The notes beneath the pieces are model-generated. The model saw only the letters and a program-made list of their open reading frames with translations, was not told the origin of the DNA and did no database searches. Positions 1-11,090 of a DNA stretch of 39,042 nucleotides are shown piece after piece (the stretch's first letter is position 1; every line of letters starts with the position of its first letter). Origin of the DNA: Nymphaea colorata (lineage: Eukaryota; Streptophyta; Magnoliopsida; Nymphaeales; Nymphaeaceae). The stretch lies in the NCBI RefSeq assembly GCF_008831285.2, contig NW_022204998.1, positions 1 through 39,042 of the forward strand, given 5' to 3'. The position numbers and the translations under genes are program-made.

Positions 1-80
1 CCAACCCCAACCCCAACCCCAACCCAACCCCAACCCCCAACCCCAACCCCAACCCCAACCCCAACCCCAACCCCAACCCC
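1..80. repeat. left telomere, CCCCAA repeats
   Basis: Tandem CCCCAA units run from base 1 to about 80, followed directly by unique AT-rich sequence. The strand polarity (C-rich strand 5' at the left end) is right for a chromosome end. Two units deviate, a CCCAA near base 21 and a CCCCCAA near base 32. These may be true variants or homopolymer errors of the kind seen elsewhere in the window. Confidence 0.98.
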
Positions 81-320
81 TAATTTGATTGAAAGATAGA
101 GATATGGGAATGATTTTGGTAATTGCATATAAATGATAAATATGAAAGCTCTCTCCAGCATTGGAAAAACAATAAATATATAATCAAGACCTTGAGTAAA
201 TAGTCTGATATAGGTGAAACCTTTAGAATTAGCAATAAAATAACTTACATGTAGCTAATTAAAGATGGCTTCTGATATGCTTGGCACTTAAATAACTTTA
301 AATAGCTTCATATTATTAAT
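81..320. other. left subtelomeric spacer and 5' flank of the MFS gene
   Basis: About 240 bases of AT-rich sequence separate the telomere from the first ATG. I see no gene, repeat or RNA in it. It must contain the promoter of the transporter gene. The short distance shows that this chromosome end is gene-dense. Confidence 0.6.
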
Positions 321-2027
321 ATGGCTCTGAATACCCAATTGTTAGAGGGCAACGATATCCCTCGCCTGGACTAAGTCAATGAAATGGACGATAAAATCTT
401 CTTCACAATCCTGGAAAAGGCAGGCACAACAGGAGACTACCAAACCGTCACAACTATCTTCTGGTGTGTTATCGGCTATCTCTGTGGAGGATTGCTTCTC
501 ATCGTCCCTTTCATCTTCTACCAAGCGCCATATCACTGCACCTAAACCTACGTAGACCAGTCCTGCATCGAATATGTATGCTCTCTTGAACCTGCCCTGA
601 GACTTCCCTTTGTGCCAATAACCAGAATGAAAACCTTAGCAAATGAATTCGGAGATTTCCGATGTCCTGGTGAGAAGATAAGCTTGGATGCTCTCATCAC
701 CTTCATATACTTTGGTAGCTTGATGGGTAATCTGGTCTTGGCAATCATCGGAGATATGCTCGGCAGGAAGTCCCTAATGCTGCTCAGCTTACTATTTTTG
801 CTTCTCGGTCTTGCCCTAGCAATCGAATGCAGCAGTCTTAGCTTGGCAGGACTTGGCCTTTTCCTCGCATATGCTGGAGCACAGGCTGCATTCTCTATCT
901 GCTTTTACTTCATCGCTGAAACGGTGGAAGAGAACCAGCGTTCTAAGATATCAGTGGCGTTTCAGCTGTTTTCGGGACTAGGAGTGCTGCTTAACCCTTT
1001 CTGGTTCTCTTTTGTAGCCGACTGGCAGTAGATTTTAGCTGTCTTCTATTTTACACCAGCCGTGGTGGTAGCTCTGGGGGTCATTTTTGTGGTAAAGGAC
1101 ACGCCTATATGCTTGATCATGCGGAATACTCCCGAAAAAGCTTATCAAGACTTTCTTTTCATTGCATGGATGAACAACGTAAAGGATTTTGACCTTACGG
1201 TTGGTCTCATCAGTGAAATAAAGCAAAACTACAGTGAATCCCTAGCTCAGCACAATCAAAGCAAGAAAACTTATAACATTTTCGATCTTTTCAAGTTCTA
1301 ATCGCTTAAAGTAATGACTTGCCTATTAGTTCTGCTTCAGATCATCATCGCTTTTCAGTTCTATGCGCCTGCTCTCATGCTGGACCAGTTCAAATTGAGT
1401 CTGTTTGTGGATGGAGTGGTGGTGGGGGCTTCCTAGTTTATCTCATATCCTCTTTGCTACTTCTTGATTGCCAGTTGTCGAAGACGAAGCATCGCTTATG
1501 GCTGCTTTATTTCCACTTTCGCTTGCTCTGTAGTTCTGCTGTTCGTTTGGAGCCAAGGCGAAGAATCACCCAAACTGAGCTAAAGCATAGAAGTGCTTAT
1601 CCTTATATTTGTCTTTCGTTTCTCAGTGTCTCTTGAGTTCACAGCCTTTCTAGTCTACATCAACGAACTCTATCCCACCCAAATACGAGTAATCGGAACT
1701 AATTTCATCTACATCACCAGCGGTCTAATGGTCACCATTGCCCCTTAGCTCATCGACATTTGCCTCCACCTAGGCTTCCCTCTCATGCTTGTCTTCTCAG
1801 GGTGTTCCGCCTTGGCCATCTACGCATCGTCCCGCTTGCCAGAGACCTTTTAGGTGCGTCCACCCGACGTGATCCAAGAAGTGAGGGCCATCGGTAGTAA
1901 GCACTTCATCTAGAATCTTCCTGAGTATCCTGGCCTGCAGGTGTTTCTTATGGTGCAGAAACGCAAGTCCCGAGCAGCTTCCATGTACGAGATGCGTGCC
2001 CTGAAGCACGAGTCCAGTCTGATGTGA
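321..2027 (+). CDS. MFS transporter, SLC22/sugar-porter-like
   Basis: An uninterrupted frame of 568 codons ends at TGA once TAG and TAA are read as Gln; at least ten such codons lie inside. The protein has about 12 hydrophobic segments. The loop motif GDMLGRKS (about residue 145) matches the MFS loop 2-3 signature D-x-x-G-R-K. In the second half NELYPTQIRVIG resembles the ELYPTxxR motif of SLC22/SV2-type organic solute carriers, and LPETFQ matches the PET motif after helix 12. It should be a membrane carrier for an organic solute or sugar, but the substrate cannot be read from the sequence. There is no intron and no frame break in 1.7 kb. The start is the first ATG after a long AT-rich leader. 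Confidence 0.85.
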
Positions 2028-2078
2028 CTATTTTTAACTATACTAACCGAATAAGCATTTATCCAATAATAAACCAAT

Positions 2079-4623
2079 ATGAGCAATAAAATATCGGCCA
2101 AACTTACCCTCTTCCTCCTCGCCCTCAAGAATAGCAACACCAATCGCGGCATCACCTTCGATGACTTTATCACGGAGATGCGTCCTCTCAACAAGGGCAG
2201 GGTCAGCAGATACGAATTCCTCAAGATAGTGTAACGCATCAACAGCGGAGGATCTGCCTTCGATGCCATGCAACTCTTCAGCGAGTTGGCTCAAGACGAT
2301 GACTCTATTCCCATATAATTATTCAACCAGCACTACGTGAAGCTGGCTCGCATCTCCAACCAGAGGATGGAGAACCCAAAGGAGAAGTAATACCAACAGC
2401 AAATGGAAGAGGAATAGAAAAATAAACGTCTTGCCAGCATCGGTTTTTAGAGGTTAATCAAGTATGTTAATGGGAAAAGCAACATAGATCCCAATCAAAT
2501 ATTTGCAGATTGCGATGAGGATGGGTCTGGAGACATCGACAAAAGCGAGCTCAATAAGTTCCTGATTGCCTCCGAAATCGAAGAATTTAGGGATAAGACC
2601 ATCCGCAGGCATCTCATCAATTAAATCTTCTCCAAATTCCCCTCCAACAAGATCAAAAAAGACGAGTTTTTCAAGTTGTTCCAAATCAAATAAAAACCCC
2701 TCAGAAGACCAAAACCAACGCCTCCTCCAAGCAACACATCCAAGCGCAACGTCACCAACCCCGAAGAGTCTGAATTACCCCCTGTTGATGACCTCAAGAA
2801 AAGCAGAAATGTTAGAATAAACGTAAGAAAGAGAGAAGATACGGTTACTGAGCCCAGGAAAACACCACAAGTCGTTCCTAATGAGCGAGAGAAGGAAAAG
2901 GTTATCGATGAAAAGCAGTATTTTGAGGGGTACAGGGCTGATTTTCCCCTAGCTAGCTAATACTACCGACTTGGAGTGCCATCAACTGATGAGCTTGCCT
3001 TTATCGAGGAGCTTGATCGCATGCTCAAGAATAATAAGATATTCTTCGATCCCAAGAATCCTTAAGCTTCAGGCAGCTACGTATACGCCAACGACCTCTT
3101 CAAGCAAGAAAAATATAGCCTGATTGCCCAAAGTGCTTCCGTTCTCAACCGAAACAGAGGCAAGCAATAGATTGCGCAATTCATCGAAGCTAAAGACATC
3201 AAACAGGGATCAGTGGGTGATTGTTACTTTATGAGTGCAGTTTCTTCCCTCGCTGCAGCTTATCCCGAGCTCCTTTCCTAAAAATTCTTATTTTAGGTCA
3301 ATCCAGCTCACTACTATGGCGTTCGTCTATTCATCGATGGAGAGTGGAGAATAGTCAAGACCGATGACAAATTCCCTTGCCTATACGATCAGCCTCTTTT
3401 CGCTAAGCCAAACGATAAAGAAATTTGGGTGATGCTGCTGGAAAAGGCATTTGCGAAGGCGTTCGGAAGCTATACAGCAATTGAAAGCGGAAACATGCAA
3501 GAATCTTTCTTCATCCTCACTGGAGCACCCCAATAAATCATCACCTTAAAGGCATCTGAGAGAGAAGCCACCCTGAAACGCATCTTCGAGGCCAGTGAGA
3601 AGGGATTCATTATGGGAACCTCAGGAAACGATGGTCTTAACCGGATGGGGAAAAACGCAGAAAAACAGCTGGGATTGGTGGGCAACCATGCATACTCTTT
3701 ACTGAGTCTGCACAAGGTGGGCAGCGAGACTCTGCTGAAGCTACGCAATCCTTGGGGACACATGGTTTGGAAGGGAGCTTGGTCCTTTTAGTCTCGCGAT
3801 TGGACGGCTTAGCTGAGACATCAATTCAAATTGCAAGAAAACCCCAACGATGGCAGTTTCTTCATCAGCTGGAAGGACTATGAGAAGTATTTCGGCTCTA
3901 TCAACATCTGCAAGCTCAATCCCATCTTTATCCATACTTCCCTCCGCATGGTCAACAACAAGCGAAAGTCTAACTATGTTCAGATGAAGGTGACCGCTAA
4001 GGGAACCTACAGCGTCTTTATTTGCCAGGAAAACGAACGCAAGTTCCAAGCCAAACGTAGCTATTCCAATGCTAGGCTTATCATATCCAGGAAGTCATAA
4101 AATGGCTCTTACGAGTACATCGGTTCTCAGAACTGCCAGATGAGCCAAATTTGCACAGTGGATGCTACGCTTGAAAAAGGAACCTATATCTTGAGCGCCA
4201 AGGTGTTTTGGGCTCTTTAAAATGAGCATGAATGCTACCTGACGGCCTATGGTCCTTAGCGGGTAACCTTTGAAAAGACTGATCGATCAATAGCTCCGCG
4301 TTTCAAGGAAGATGTGGTTGCTTCTTTCGCGAGGGTGATGAAGGCGAGTGCGGCTGTGAGTTCCTTCTAAAGCTACGGGTATAAAAACGTGCTTCAGTAG
4401 TTATTGATGAGTCTTCCCCACGGGATCGGCTACATAAAGACGATAAACAAGTCGGCACGGGAGTTCCACTGCAAGGAGGTGCTAAACTTGAAGGGATGAA
4501 GATAATAAAGCCGAAGCAATCCCCTACGAGTTCCACCTGCCTGCGGGGAAGGAGGATGTGATCGGTTTCTTTCTCTCGGCTGGCGGTTTCTCCTACTCGA
4601 AGAGCCAAAGCTTCTGGCAATGA
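2079..4623 (+). CDS. EF-hand calpain-type cysteine protease
   Basis: The frame opens at ATG 2079 and reads 806 codons to TGA at 4497 with Gln at TAG/TAA. A canonical EF-hand loop, DCDEDGSGDIDKSEL, starts at residue 144. The calpain core follows. It has the oxyanion/nucleophile motif QGSVGDCYF with Cys382, the catalytic His537 in GNHAYSLL and Asn557 in LRNPWG, so the full triad is present. Beta-rich calpain C2L-like domains fill the C-terminal part. Just before the TGA at 4497, one extra G in the run at about 4494 would throw the frame. Dropping it continues into about 40 more plausible residues ending in SQSFWQ and TGA at 4621, which I take as the real end. Calcium-regulated intracellular proteolysis is the family role. 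No introns. Confidence 0.88.
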
Positions 4624-5174
4624 TCCTTCCTTTTATTTGCAATCCCAGCAATAACGGTCTTTGCGATTTGAAGTTTGGCATAATTTGATTATAATAAAAG
4701 AATAACTTTCATGAAGTGATAAACAATTTCCACCACGAAATAAGCCCTTGCCGTAGGGAACGGAAGAAAGCATGCTGGCTTTGCCTTGATTGAAAAAATA
4801 TAACAACTGGCAAATTTTCACTCAGTATGAGTCGGCAGCAAACAGAGAGATGGAGTTGCCTCCTTTTATTTATCAATAACCACCAGGATGAGAAGAGATA
4901 CTCATAAGAAGAAAGATAATAATCCCACTAAAGCTTCCGCCCGTAGAACTCCAGAAAATCCACTTCTAAACAATTATTAATATGCCTAACATGACGAACT
5001 TCAACTAGCGCCTTTTATATGCGCATATACAGATTTGAAAATAGAGATAGGAATATGCAAATGGAAAGGACATGTTGCATCCCAACAGGCTGGGAAAAAA
5101 AAGAGTAGACTTGCGGAGAGTAATAAAATTTATATGAAAAAAAGTGGGGAAGGATAAATACAAATATAAACACA
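4624..5174. other. intergenic, convergent 3' flanks
   Basis: This AT-rich stretch lies between the 3' ends of two convergent genes. On the minus strand a frame open under the UAR=Gln code exists downstream of the papain-like gene. It has no recognisable domain and looks like chance opening in an AT-rich sequence with only one stop codon. I see no RNA gene here. Confidence 0.6.
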
Positions 5175-6217
5175 TCAGACAAGGGGATAGCTGGGATAGA
5201 GATACATACCGCAAGGGCCACTTGAAGTATCATCTGGAGTCCTCAGCAACCTCATCTTGCCGGATTCGCCCCAACCGGTGCCAAAGCTATTGACAGCCGA
5301 CCAGTAGGTGAGGTTGTAGGCGCCATTCTGATTATAGTCGACCTCAAAACCGAATCCTACAATCGATAGAGAGTGGTTGATATCAACATCATTGCAATCA
5401 CTACCGTCGTAGACCCCTCCGCTGTAGTAGATAAAGCCCCAAGCATCGCCGTTCATCTGAACCGTCACCGGCGAAATCGCCACAGAGTTACGCAGACTGG
5501 ACTCACTGCTCGAGCTCACACTGATACAGTCGTCGATCTGAAAGGCAGCGGCTTGCTGGTGTTGCAGGAGGAGTGCACGGCAGTATACGGGTATTCGGAG
5601 GCAAAAGTTACTCCGATCTATTCGTAGTAAACCCAAGTATTGTAGACACTGCCGCCCATGCAACCGTTGCTATTGTAGGAACAATCCATGGCCTGCTGGA
5701 CGGAAGCAAGGTAGAGGATGGAGCTGTTCTTCATGAGGCGCTACTTGTTGCTGTAGGCGATGCTGAGAGTGGTGGAGGAGGCCATTGCCCAGCCAGAGCC
5801 ACAGATATTGCTTCCGACTGCCTGGTTGAGGGGGGTGAACTCGGGGGTGTGTTCAAAGCTCTCCAGGAGTGTTTCAGAGTCTTCTCGAGTTGTGCAGAGG
5901 TTAATATATTAGCTATCATCAAATTGGCCAAAAAAACTAGATGTAATTTGGTCGTTGGGCATATCAGCAAACTGGTTGAGGGATACTGAGTAGGAGACCA
6001 GTCCTTGGCGGAATTTGGCGTTGTGGGCCTCAATCAAGTTGTAATTCTGCAGCCAGAGGGTGAGACGGTAGCCTTCAACTTCTCCGCTTTAGTAGGTACG
6101 ACTATATTGGGATTTCCACTGGGAATAGGCTCCGTGCTGCGCCTGGTTGAGACTGATAATGACGCTGGCTCTGAGAGAGACGAGGAGGAGCAGGAAGGCG
6201 CGGAGAGAGGAGCGCAT
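5175..6217 (-). CDS. papain-family (cathepsin L-like) protein, catalytic Cys replaced by Gly
   Basis: The product is about 347 residues: a signal peptide of about 18 residues rich in Leu, an I29 propeptide with an ERFNIN-like helix (E-x3-R...N-x3-I-x3-N), then a C1A domain. The active-site motif normally written QGSCGSCW reads SNICGSGW. The nucleophile position (codon at 5792-5794) is Gly and the oxyanion Gln is Ser. Other family marks are intact: GCMGG, YPYTA, the His in INHSLSIVGFG, the Asn in AVNSFGTGWGE, and the C-terminal PSYPL. The fold is therefore expected, but proteolysis is not unless the base is an error. One base is missing near 5560 (AAGCC|GCTGCC), which breaks the frame. No introns. 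Secretory or lysosomal targeting is inferred from the signal peptide. Confidence 0.85.
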
Positions 6218-7371
6218 GGGGAGTTTGTCTAGCTTTTAATTATAATGTCACTCCGGGAATTATATTTTAAATATTGAAGAAAGGGAAGCAAATAATCTCT
6301 TAGGTTTCTTCAAAAAACCATCATTTTTACATTAAAAACCTCGCAATCCCACCCTCGTGACCTGTTAATTTTGATCTTAGGCACCCCAGCCTCCCTCCCT
6401 CCTCCCCTCTCCTCCTTTTCCTCCCAGGTATAAATTCAATCAACCAAGGAACATTCCTATCCAAAATAATTTATCCTTATTTTTCAATCGCATCCCCACC
6501 AGGGCATCCCGGCGCATGCGGCTTTGCCGAGGTGGGGTTTTTTGCGGATTGGGGCGCGCTTGAGGAATTTATTTAATTTTTATTATGGCAAACGTGAACG
6601 GATAAACTGGTAGGGAGGCGACTAATCAATAAAAGAGCCGGGAAGCTGCCAAGTCCCCACCCAACAACATCCTATATTCCCCATCCTTCTTCCTTATTTA
6701 TTTCCTCCAAAACAATTATCGATTATATCAAGTTGAAGACCCACACACACCCAAATTACACCCAAACCATACTCCACCTCCCCCTCCCACTTGAAAACCA
6801 ACCACAATCGTCCCTACTGTTTCGGCCCACTTTCTTCCGCCAATTTCTGTTCAACGGAAACCATTATTTAGGTCCTCCCTCTTTATTAATAATCACTAGG
6901 ACTCTCCGAGCACCCCCGATAGGAAGTTTTCTATCGATGCAAGCCCCTTCCTAAGCTTTTTCAACCATAAATCGTCAGCCATCTCTATTGCCCGGAGAGA
7001 GCTCCACGCTCCAAATCGAGTTGAAACCTTACCGGAATGGTTGGGAGGAGAGGTGAGGGAGTTGGGACGGTGGGTGAGGCCAGGAGGCACGTTTGGGCAA
7101 ATTTGCAAAAAACGTGCAAATTGTTATATTAATATAAGTTGACGTAGCACTGAGTTGTTGGTTGGGGATAACTGCAGTGTAGGCTGTGGACGGTTCATCA
7201 TATTTATGACATCATATTATTGCAATATTAATAGCTCAATAAATAGTTAAATTCCACCAAACTTGAATAAATCATCAACCAAACACTGCAGCCAACTGAG
7301 GATTGCTCAGGACTGCACTGAACTGCGGGGTGGTTGTATTTCCGGCTCCGGAAGCAGCAGAGCAAAAGTGG
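6218..7371. other. long intergenic region with pyrimidine-rich tract and hairpin
   Basis: About 1.15 kb between the 5' end of the papain-like gene and the 3' end of the Cys-rich gene has no convincing CDS. It contains a strongly pyrimidine-rich tract (about 6380-6427) and a GC-rich hairpin at 6485-6551 (separate entry). The plus strand is also C-rich at 6650-6950. A 71-codon minus-strand ORF near 6896-7108 is open but unlike any family I know. Confidence 0.55.
6485..6551. other. GC-rich multi-segment hairpin
   Basis: The stem is built from nested complementary blocks: CAATCGC (6485-6491) with GCG-G-ATTG (6544-6551), CCCCACC (6494-6500) with GGTGGGG (6531-6537), GGCA (6503-6506) with TGCC (6525-6528), and CCG (6509-6511) with CGG (6519-6521). 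A T6 run lies on the 3' side between the two outer stems. It could be a structured RNA, a terminator-like element or a small inverted repeat. No known RNA family is recognised and the direction is unknown. Confidence 0.5.
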
Positions 7372-10079
7372 TCACGCCTCCAGGGCCTGAACGAGCACGA
7401 GGGGACCGGATGCACGATCTGTTGAGGCAAAGGTGCTCGATTGGGGATTGATTGTTGATGCTACCTTCTGAGCCATTTCTGCGGAAGTGAAATAGGAAGC
7501 GTGGATGGGATTGATTTGGACGGTGAACTGGAAAGAGGGGATGAAGGGCGCTCCAGAGAAGTCGAAGGTGATCAGGAACCAATACTGGGAATCCTTGACG
7601 TATGAAACTGTGGTCGTGACAGCCGAGAAGGTACTGACGACCTTCACCAGCAGAAGCTAGTCACAGATGGAGCATCCGTCTGCCAGGATGCCAGTAGGCA
7701 TCAGGCTCATGGCAGCTCCCTGGTAGACCACTCCGTTGCCCACCACAAAGCTGCGCAGGCTCAGTAGGGAGGTGGTGCCGGAGGGGGTCTGCTTGCAGCT
7801 GATCACGATGTTGCCGTTGACCACAGTGAGGCTGGCGCTGTAGCCGTCGGCGCAGGTGGAGCAGCTGTCGGCAGCGTAGCAGAGCACGCAGTTGGCCATG
7901 CAGGGAGTGCAGATGTTGTTGGGATTGGCGAACTGGCCAGCGGGACAGGTGCTGGTGCAAGTTCCGCTGCTGCTGAGACTGGTGAGCCGCGGCAGGAGGT
8001 GCAGTGCGTGTTGGCGGGACCCCACAGGTGGCGCAGGAAGTGTCACAGGGGTTGCATTTCTGGTAGTTACCATAGAAGCCACTGTTACAGACGCATGTCT
8101 GTTGGGCAGCATTGTAGACGCTGTTAGGATCACAGGCCACGCAGGAGCCACCGATCAAGAAGAATCCATTAGAGCAAACGCAAGTTTGACCGTTCCAGAC
8201 GGATCCAGTACCACAGGCAACCACACAGCTGTTTCCACTCAAGACAACCACTTTGCACTGGCAGGAGTTTCCATTCCACTGCGAGTTGGCAGGACAGGGG
8301 GCGCAGACGTTGTTGATGATGTAGAATCCTTGGGTGGTGCACTGGCAAGAAGAGGTTAGCGCGTTCCACTGAGCTCCAGAGGGACAGGTGGGAGCAGCGA
8401 CGCACTGGCCGTTGCTGTTGAGGTTGAAGCCAGGGAGGCACTGGCATTGCTTCTGGGCGGAGTTGTAGATGCTGTTGGCGGTGCAGGGAGCGCATCCGGT
8501 GGAGGTGGGATAGTAGGTGGGGGAACAGACGCAGGTGTTTCCCTGGACTGCCTGTCCGAAGTTGTTGCAGAAGGTGCACTGGTTGGTGATGGAGTCGACC
8601 ACCTGGCCGGTGGGACAGATGCAGCTGACCCGTTGAAGACTGTTCCGCCTGTGCACTGGGGGATGCACTGGTTGCCCTGGTTGAAGAATCCGTTGTTGCA
8701 GATGCACTGGCCGAGAGAGTTGGGAGTGGAATTGGGGAAGCAGTTGGTGACGCAAGAGAGAGTGTTCGTGGAGAGGGTGAAACCGTTCACGCATTGGCAG
8801 TTTCCGTTGCTGTTGCGGAAGCTGTTGGCGGGGCAGGTGAGGCAGAGGTTGTTGATGGTGCCGAAGGGCGATGGGCAGATGCAAATTCCGTTCACCAGCA
8901 CAAAGTTGGCTCCGCAGTTCTGGGAGACGCACTGCCCGGAAGCTGAGGAGTAAACGAAGCCAGGGATGCAGGCCACTGGCCGTTAATGATGTAGGCGTTG
9001 GGACCGCAGGACTGGTAGCAGATGCCGTTTACGTTGATGTAACCTGAAACGCAGAGGCACTGGGTACCCGACCAGTACTGGTTGCTTCCGCACTGGTTGG
9101 ACTGGCAGGCGCCATTCACCAGGATCTGTCCGTTGCCACAGATGAAACAGGTGTTGCCTGAGATTTGCCCACCACTGCTGGTGCAGGCTTGCGAGCTGAG
9201 GCAGGTCGCCTGGCAGCCATTCCCACGCAATTGAGACCGATGGAGGAGGGGACGTTGAAAGCAGAACCGGCGAAGGTAGAGCCTGCAGAGTTGATCACCT
9301 CAAGGCCGATGAAGGTGTGAGCAGCATTTGGGGGGGCTGAGGATTGAAGGTGGAAAAGCTGATGGGAGCGCTCTGAGAGAAGATAATATAGGTGATGAAG
9401 AGATTTTCAATGGTGAAGGAGAAGGGGAGGGCGACATTGACGGTCAGCACTCCAGTAGCCACGTTTAGGGACACTGCGGTGAAGGCAATGGAGAAGGAGT
9501 TCGAAGCAGTCCTGACTCCGGAAAACTCCACTATTGAGGTGAAGGAACCTTGGGAAGTCGTCCAATTGGGAATGTCGAATTTTATGCTCATGGAGCTTGA
9601 ATATTTTGAAAGTAGATAAGTGTCTAATTTACAGTAGCGGTACCTGCAACGTAGAATCCCAAGAAGAAATCGTTCCTGCCACTGATCAGATAGGTGTTCT
9701 AATGGAGCTCCACGAGTTGTCTTAGTTAATCAGCAGGACAATCTGCACTGAGCCAAAGGACTGGCCTGCTAGTGCCCTTACTGAGAAATCAAGGCCTCCA
9801 ACCACTGCAACCTGCAGGCTTGAGACGGCTAAATCACCAAAGACTTACACGCTGCCACCTGAAGACCACTACTAGGAACGTTGAAACTGGCACTGACCGA
9901 AAAGATGTGCTCACGGGTATTGGAGCGTGCGTTAAAGAGGAGGGAGGAGCCTAAATGGAAGAAAAGGTACCTGACTGGAGGAGGGCGGAGGAGGAGGAGG
10001 GCAGGGTGCACTGTTGGAGCGTCAGGACGAGCAGGGTGAGAAGGATGAGGACCTTCGCTGTTTTTGTGCGTGCTTGCAT
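7372..10079 (-). CDS. large secreted cysteine-rich repeat protein
   Basis: The protein starts MQARTKTAKVLILLTLLVL, a clear signal peptide. An N-terminal beta-rich domain of about 280 residues follows, then a long region of Cys-rich modules of about 30-40 residues. Typical modules run C-x-C-P-x-G...C-x3-C with Asn/Gly-rich spacers, as in GCC2/GCC3 or growth-factor-receptor-like Cys repeats of ciliate surface and secreted proteins. The last about 90 residues are again Cys-poor. No transmembrane helix is obvious. Three 20-nt introns lie in the 5' part, at 9951-9970, 9829-9848 and 9624-9643; each restores the frame exactly. Several single-base frame breaks remain, for example at the C7 run near 9331 and near 9225, 8985, 8625 and 8000. 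An extracellular or cyst/matrix role is a guess. The exact 3' end is uncertain because of the breaks. Confidence 0.7.
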
Positions 10080-10161
10080 AATAAATTTTATATTAATCCT
10101 TAGCTCTATGCTATAATTTATTGCAGATAATCGCTATATTTTACTGGTAGCCCACACTAGC

Positions 10162-11005
10162 TCACCTGACTCGCTTGGCCTCCACCTTCGAACAAATATC
10201 CTTGCTGCTCTTGCCTTCCTTCCTTCCCAACTAGCCACTGCTCTTCACCACTTCGTTCCTGCCCTTCTTCTCCCTCTCCTTCTGCACTCTCTTACCGTTT
10301 TACTCCAAAAAGTCCCCCAACTGCATCCTGGCATTTTCGAGCTGCTCGTTCATGAGCTGACGCATGTTTTACATCTAGTGGGTGATGCCCAGCTTGAGGT
10401 TCCTGCAAGTGGCCCGCATGCGCATGCATTACTACTCGGCCTTACGGTACCAGTGGACTACCGCCTTGCGGAGAGTGCTAACGCGCTGGTCATAGTGGTA
10501 GATGGGAAAGAAGCCACGCTCCTCAATCATTCGGTCTCGGACCATTACCTTTTCCTGGAGGCGAAGATTCTCCAGCACAGATCGGAATACTTCTGCTTGA
10601 GGGTGTCCACGTCGAGCTGCTGCAGTCGGGGGTGGGCAGGCACTCCCTTGGAGACCAGCAGCAGTTCAATGACGATTTTTGCCTCGAAGAGTTAGGCCTC
10701 CATGTCCTCCCTGTTCCAGCAGGACTGTTCCTCCATTCTCTGCTGGTACTCCCCGTAGGTGAGCACCCTCGCAGCCACCAGTTCATCCCTCTCGCGTTCC
10801 AGTCTTATCTTCTCCTATTTGAGTTGTTCGTTGTGCAATTCGAGGAGGATTTCTCGTTTGCGCAGTTCTGCGACTTTGGCGAGGTGTTCGGTGCAGAAGA
10901 GGCAGGGCGGGCGGGAGGAGGGGGGCGGGTGGGTTCGGGCGGGGAGAGGGTGGCGGGAGTGCGTTTCTCGAGGCAGAATTCGCTGACCAGTCGGCTGCGG
11001 TCCAT
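10162..11005 (-). CDS. coiled-coil protein, function unknown
   Basis: About 281 residues, largely charged and helical. The start is MDRSRLVSEFC, followed by a Pro-rich stretch, then heptad-like segments such as KREILLELHNEQLK and EKIRLERERDELVAAR. The C-terminus is very basic. Many Gln codons are TAG/TAA, including a consecutive pair. Two single-base breaks (near 10895 in a C-rich run, and near 10580 where GGTGCTGG seems to have lost a G) are needed to join the frames. With both, the length is a whole number of codons. I recognise no family; long-coil proteins of this type are common in cilia and basal bodies, but that is only context. Confidence 0.6.
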
Positions 11006-11090
11006 CAGTTTGAATATGACTATAGTAACAGCGAAAATATAACCATCCCGAGAGGGTTATTGCGATGCTGTTAGGCAATAATATTAATAT

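Noticed and set aside
1-80. Irregular CCCAA and CCCCCAA telomere units as evidence of a mixed telomere repeat
   Set aside because: Only two deviating units occur, both homopolymer length changes. The right telomere is perfectly regular, so errors are more likely.
4630-5170. TGA-free minus-strand frame downstream of the papain-like gene
   Set aside because: The papain-like protein ends with the conserved PSYPL terminus and TGA at 5175. The downstream frame has no domain and is AT-driven.
6896-7108. 71-codon minus-strand ORF ending in a hydrophobic/basic helix
   Set aside because: Short, no homology recognised, lies in a long intergenic region, and no intron or context supports it.
7661-8932. 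423-codon minus-strand frame, the longest in the region under the standard code
   Set aside because: Only its central part is the true Cys-rich frame. The Gln/His/Arg-rich ends are neighbouring frames reached because of single-base breaks.
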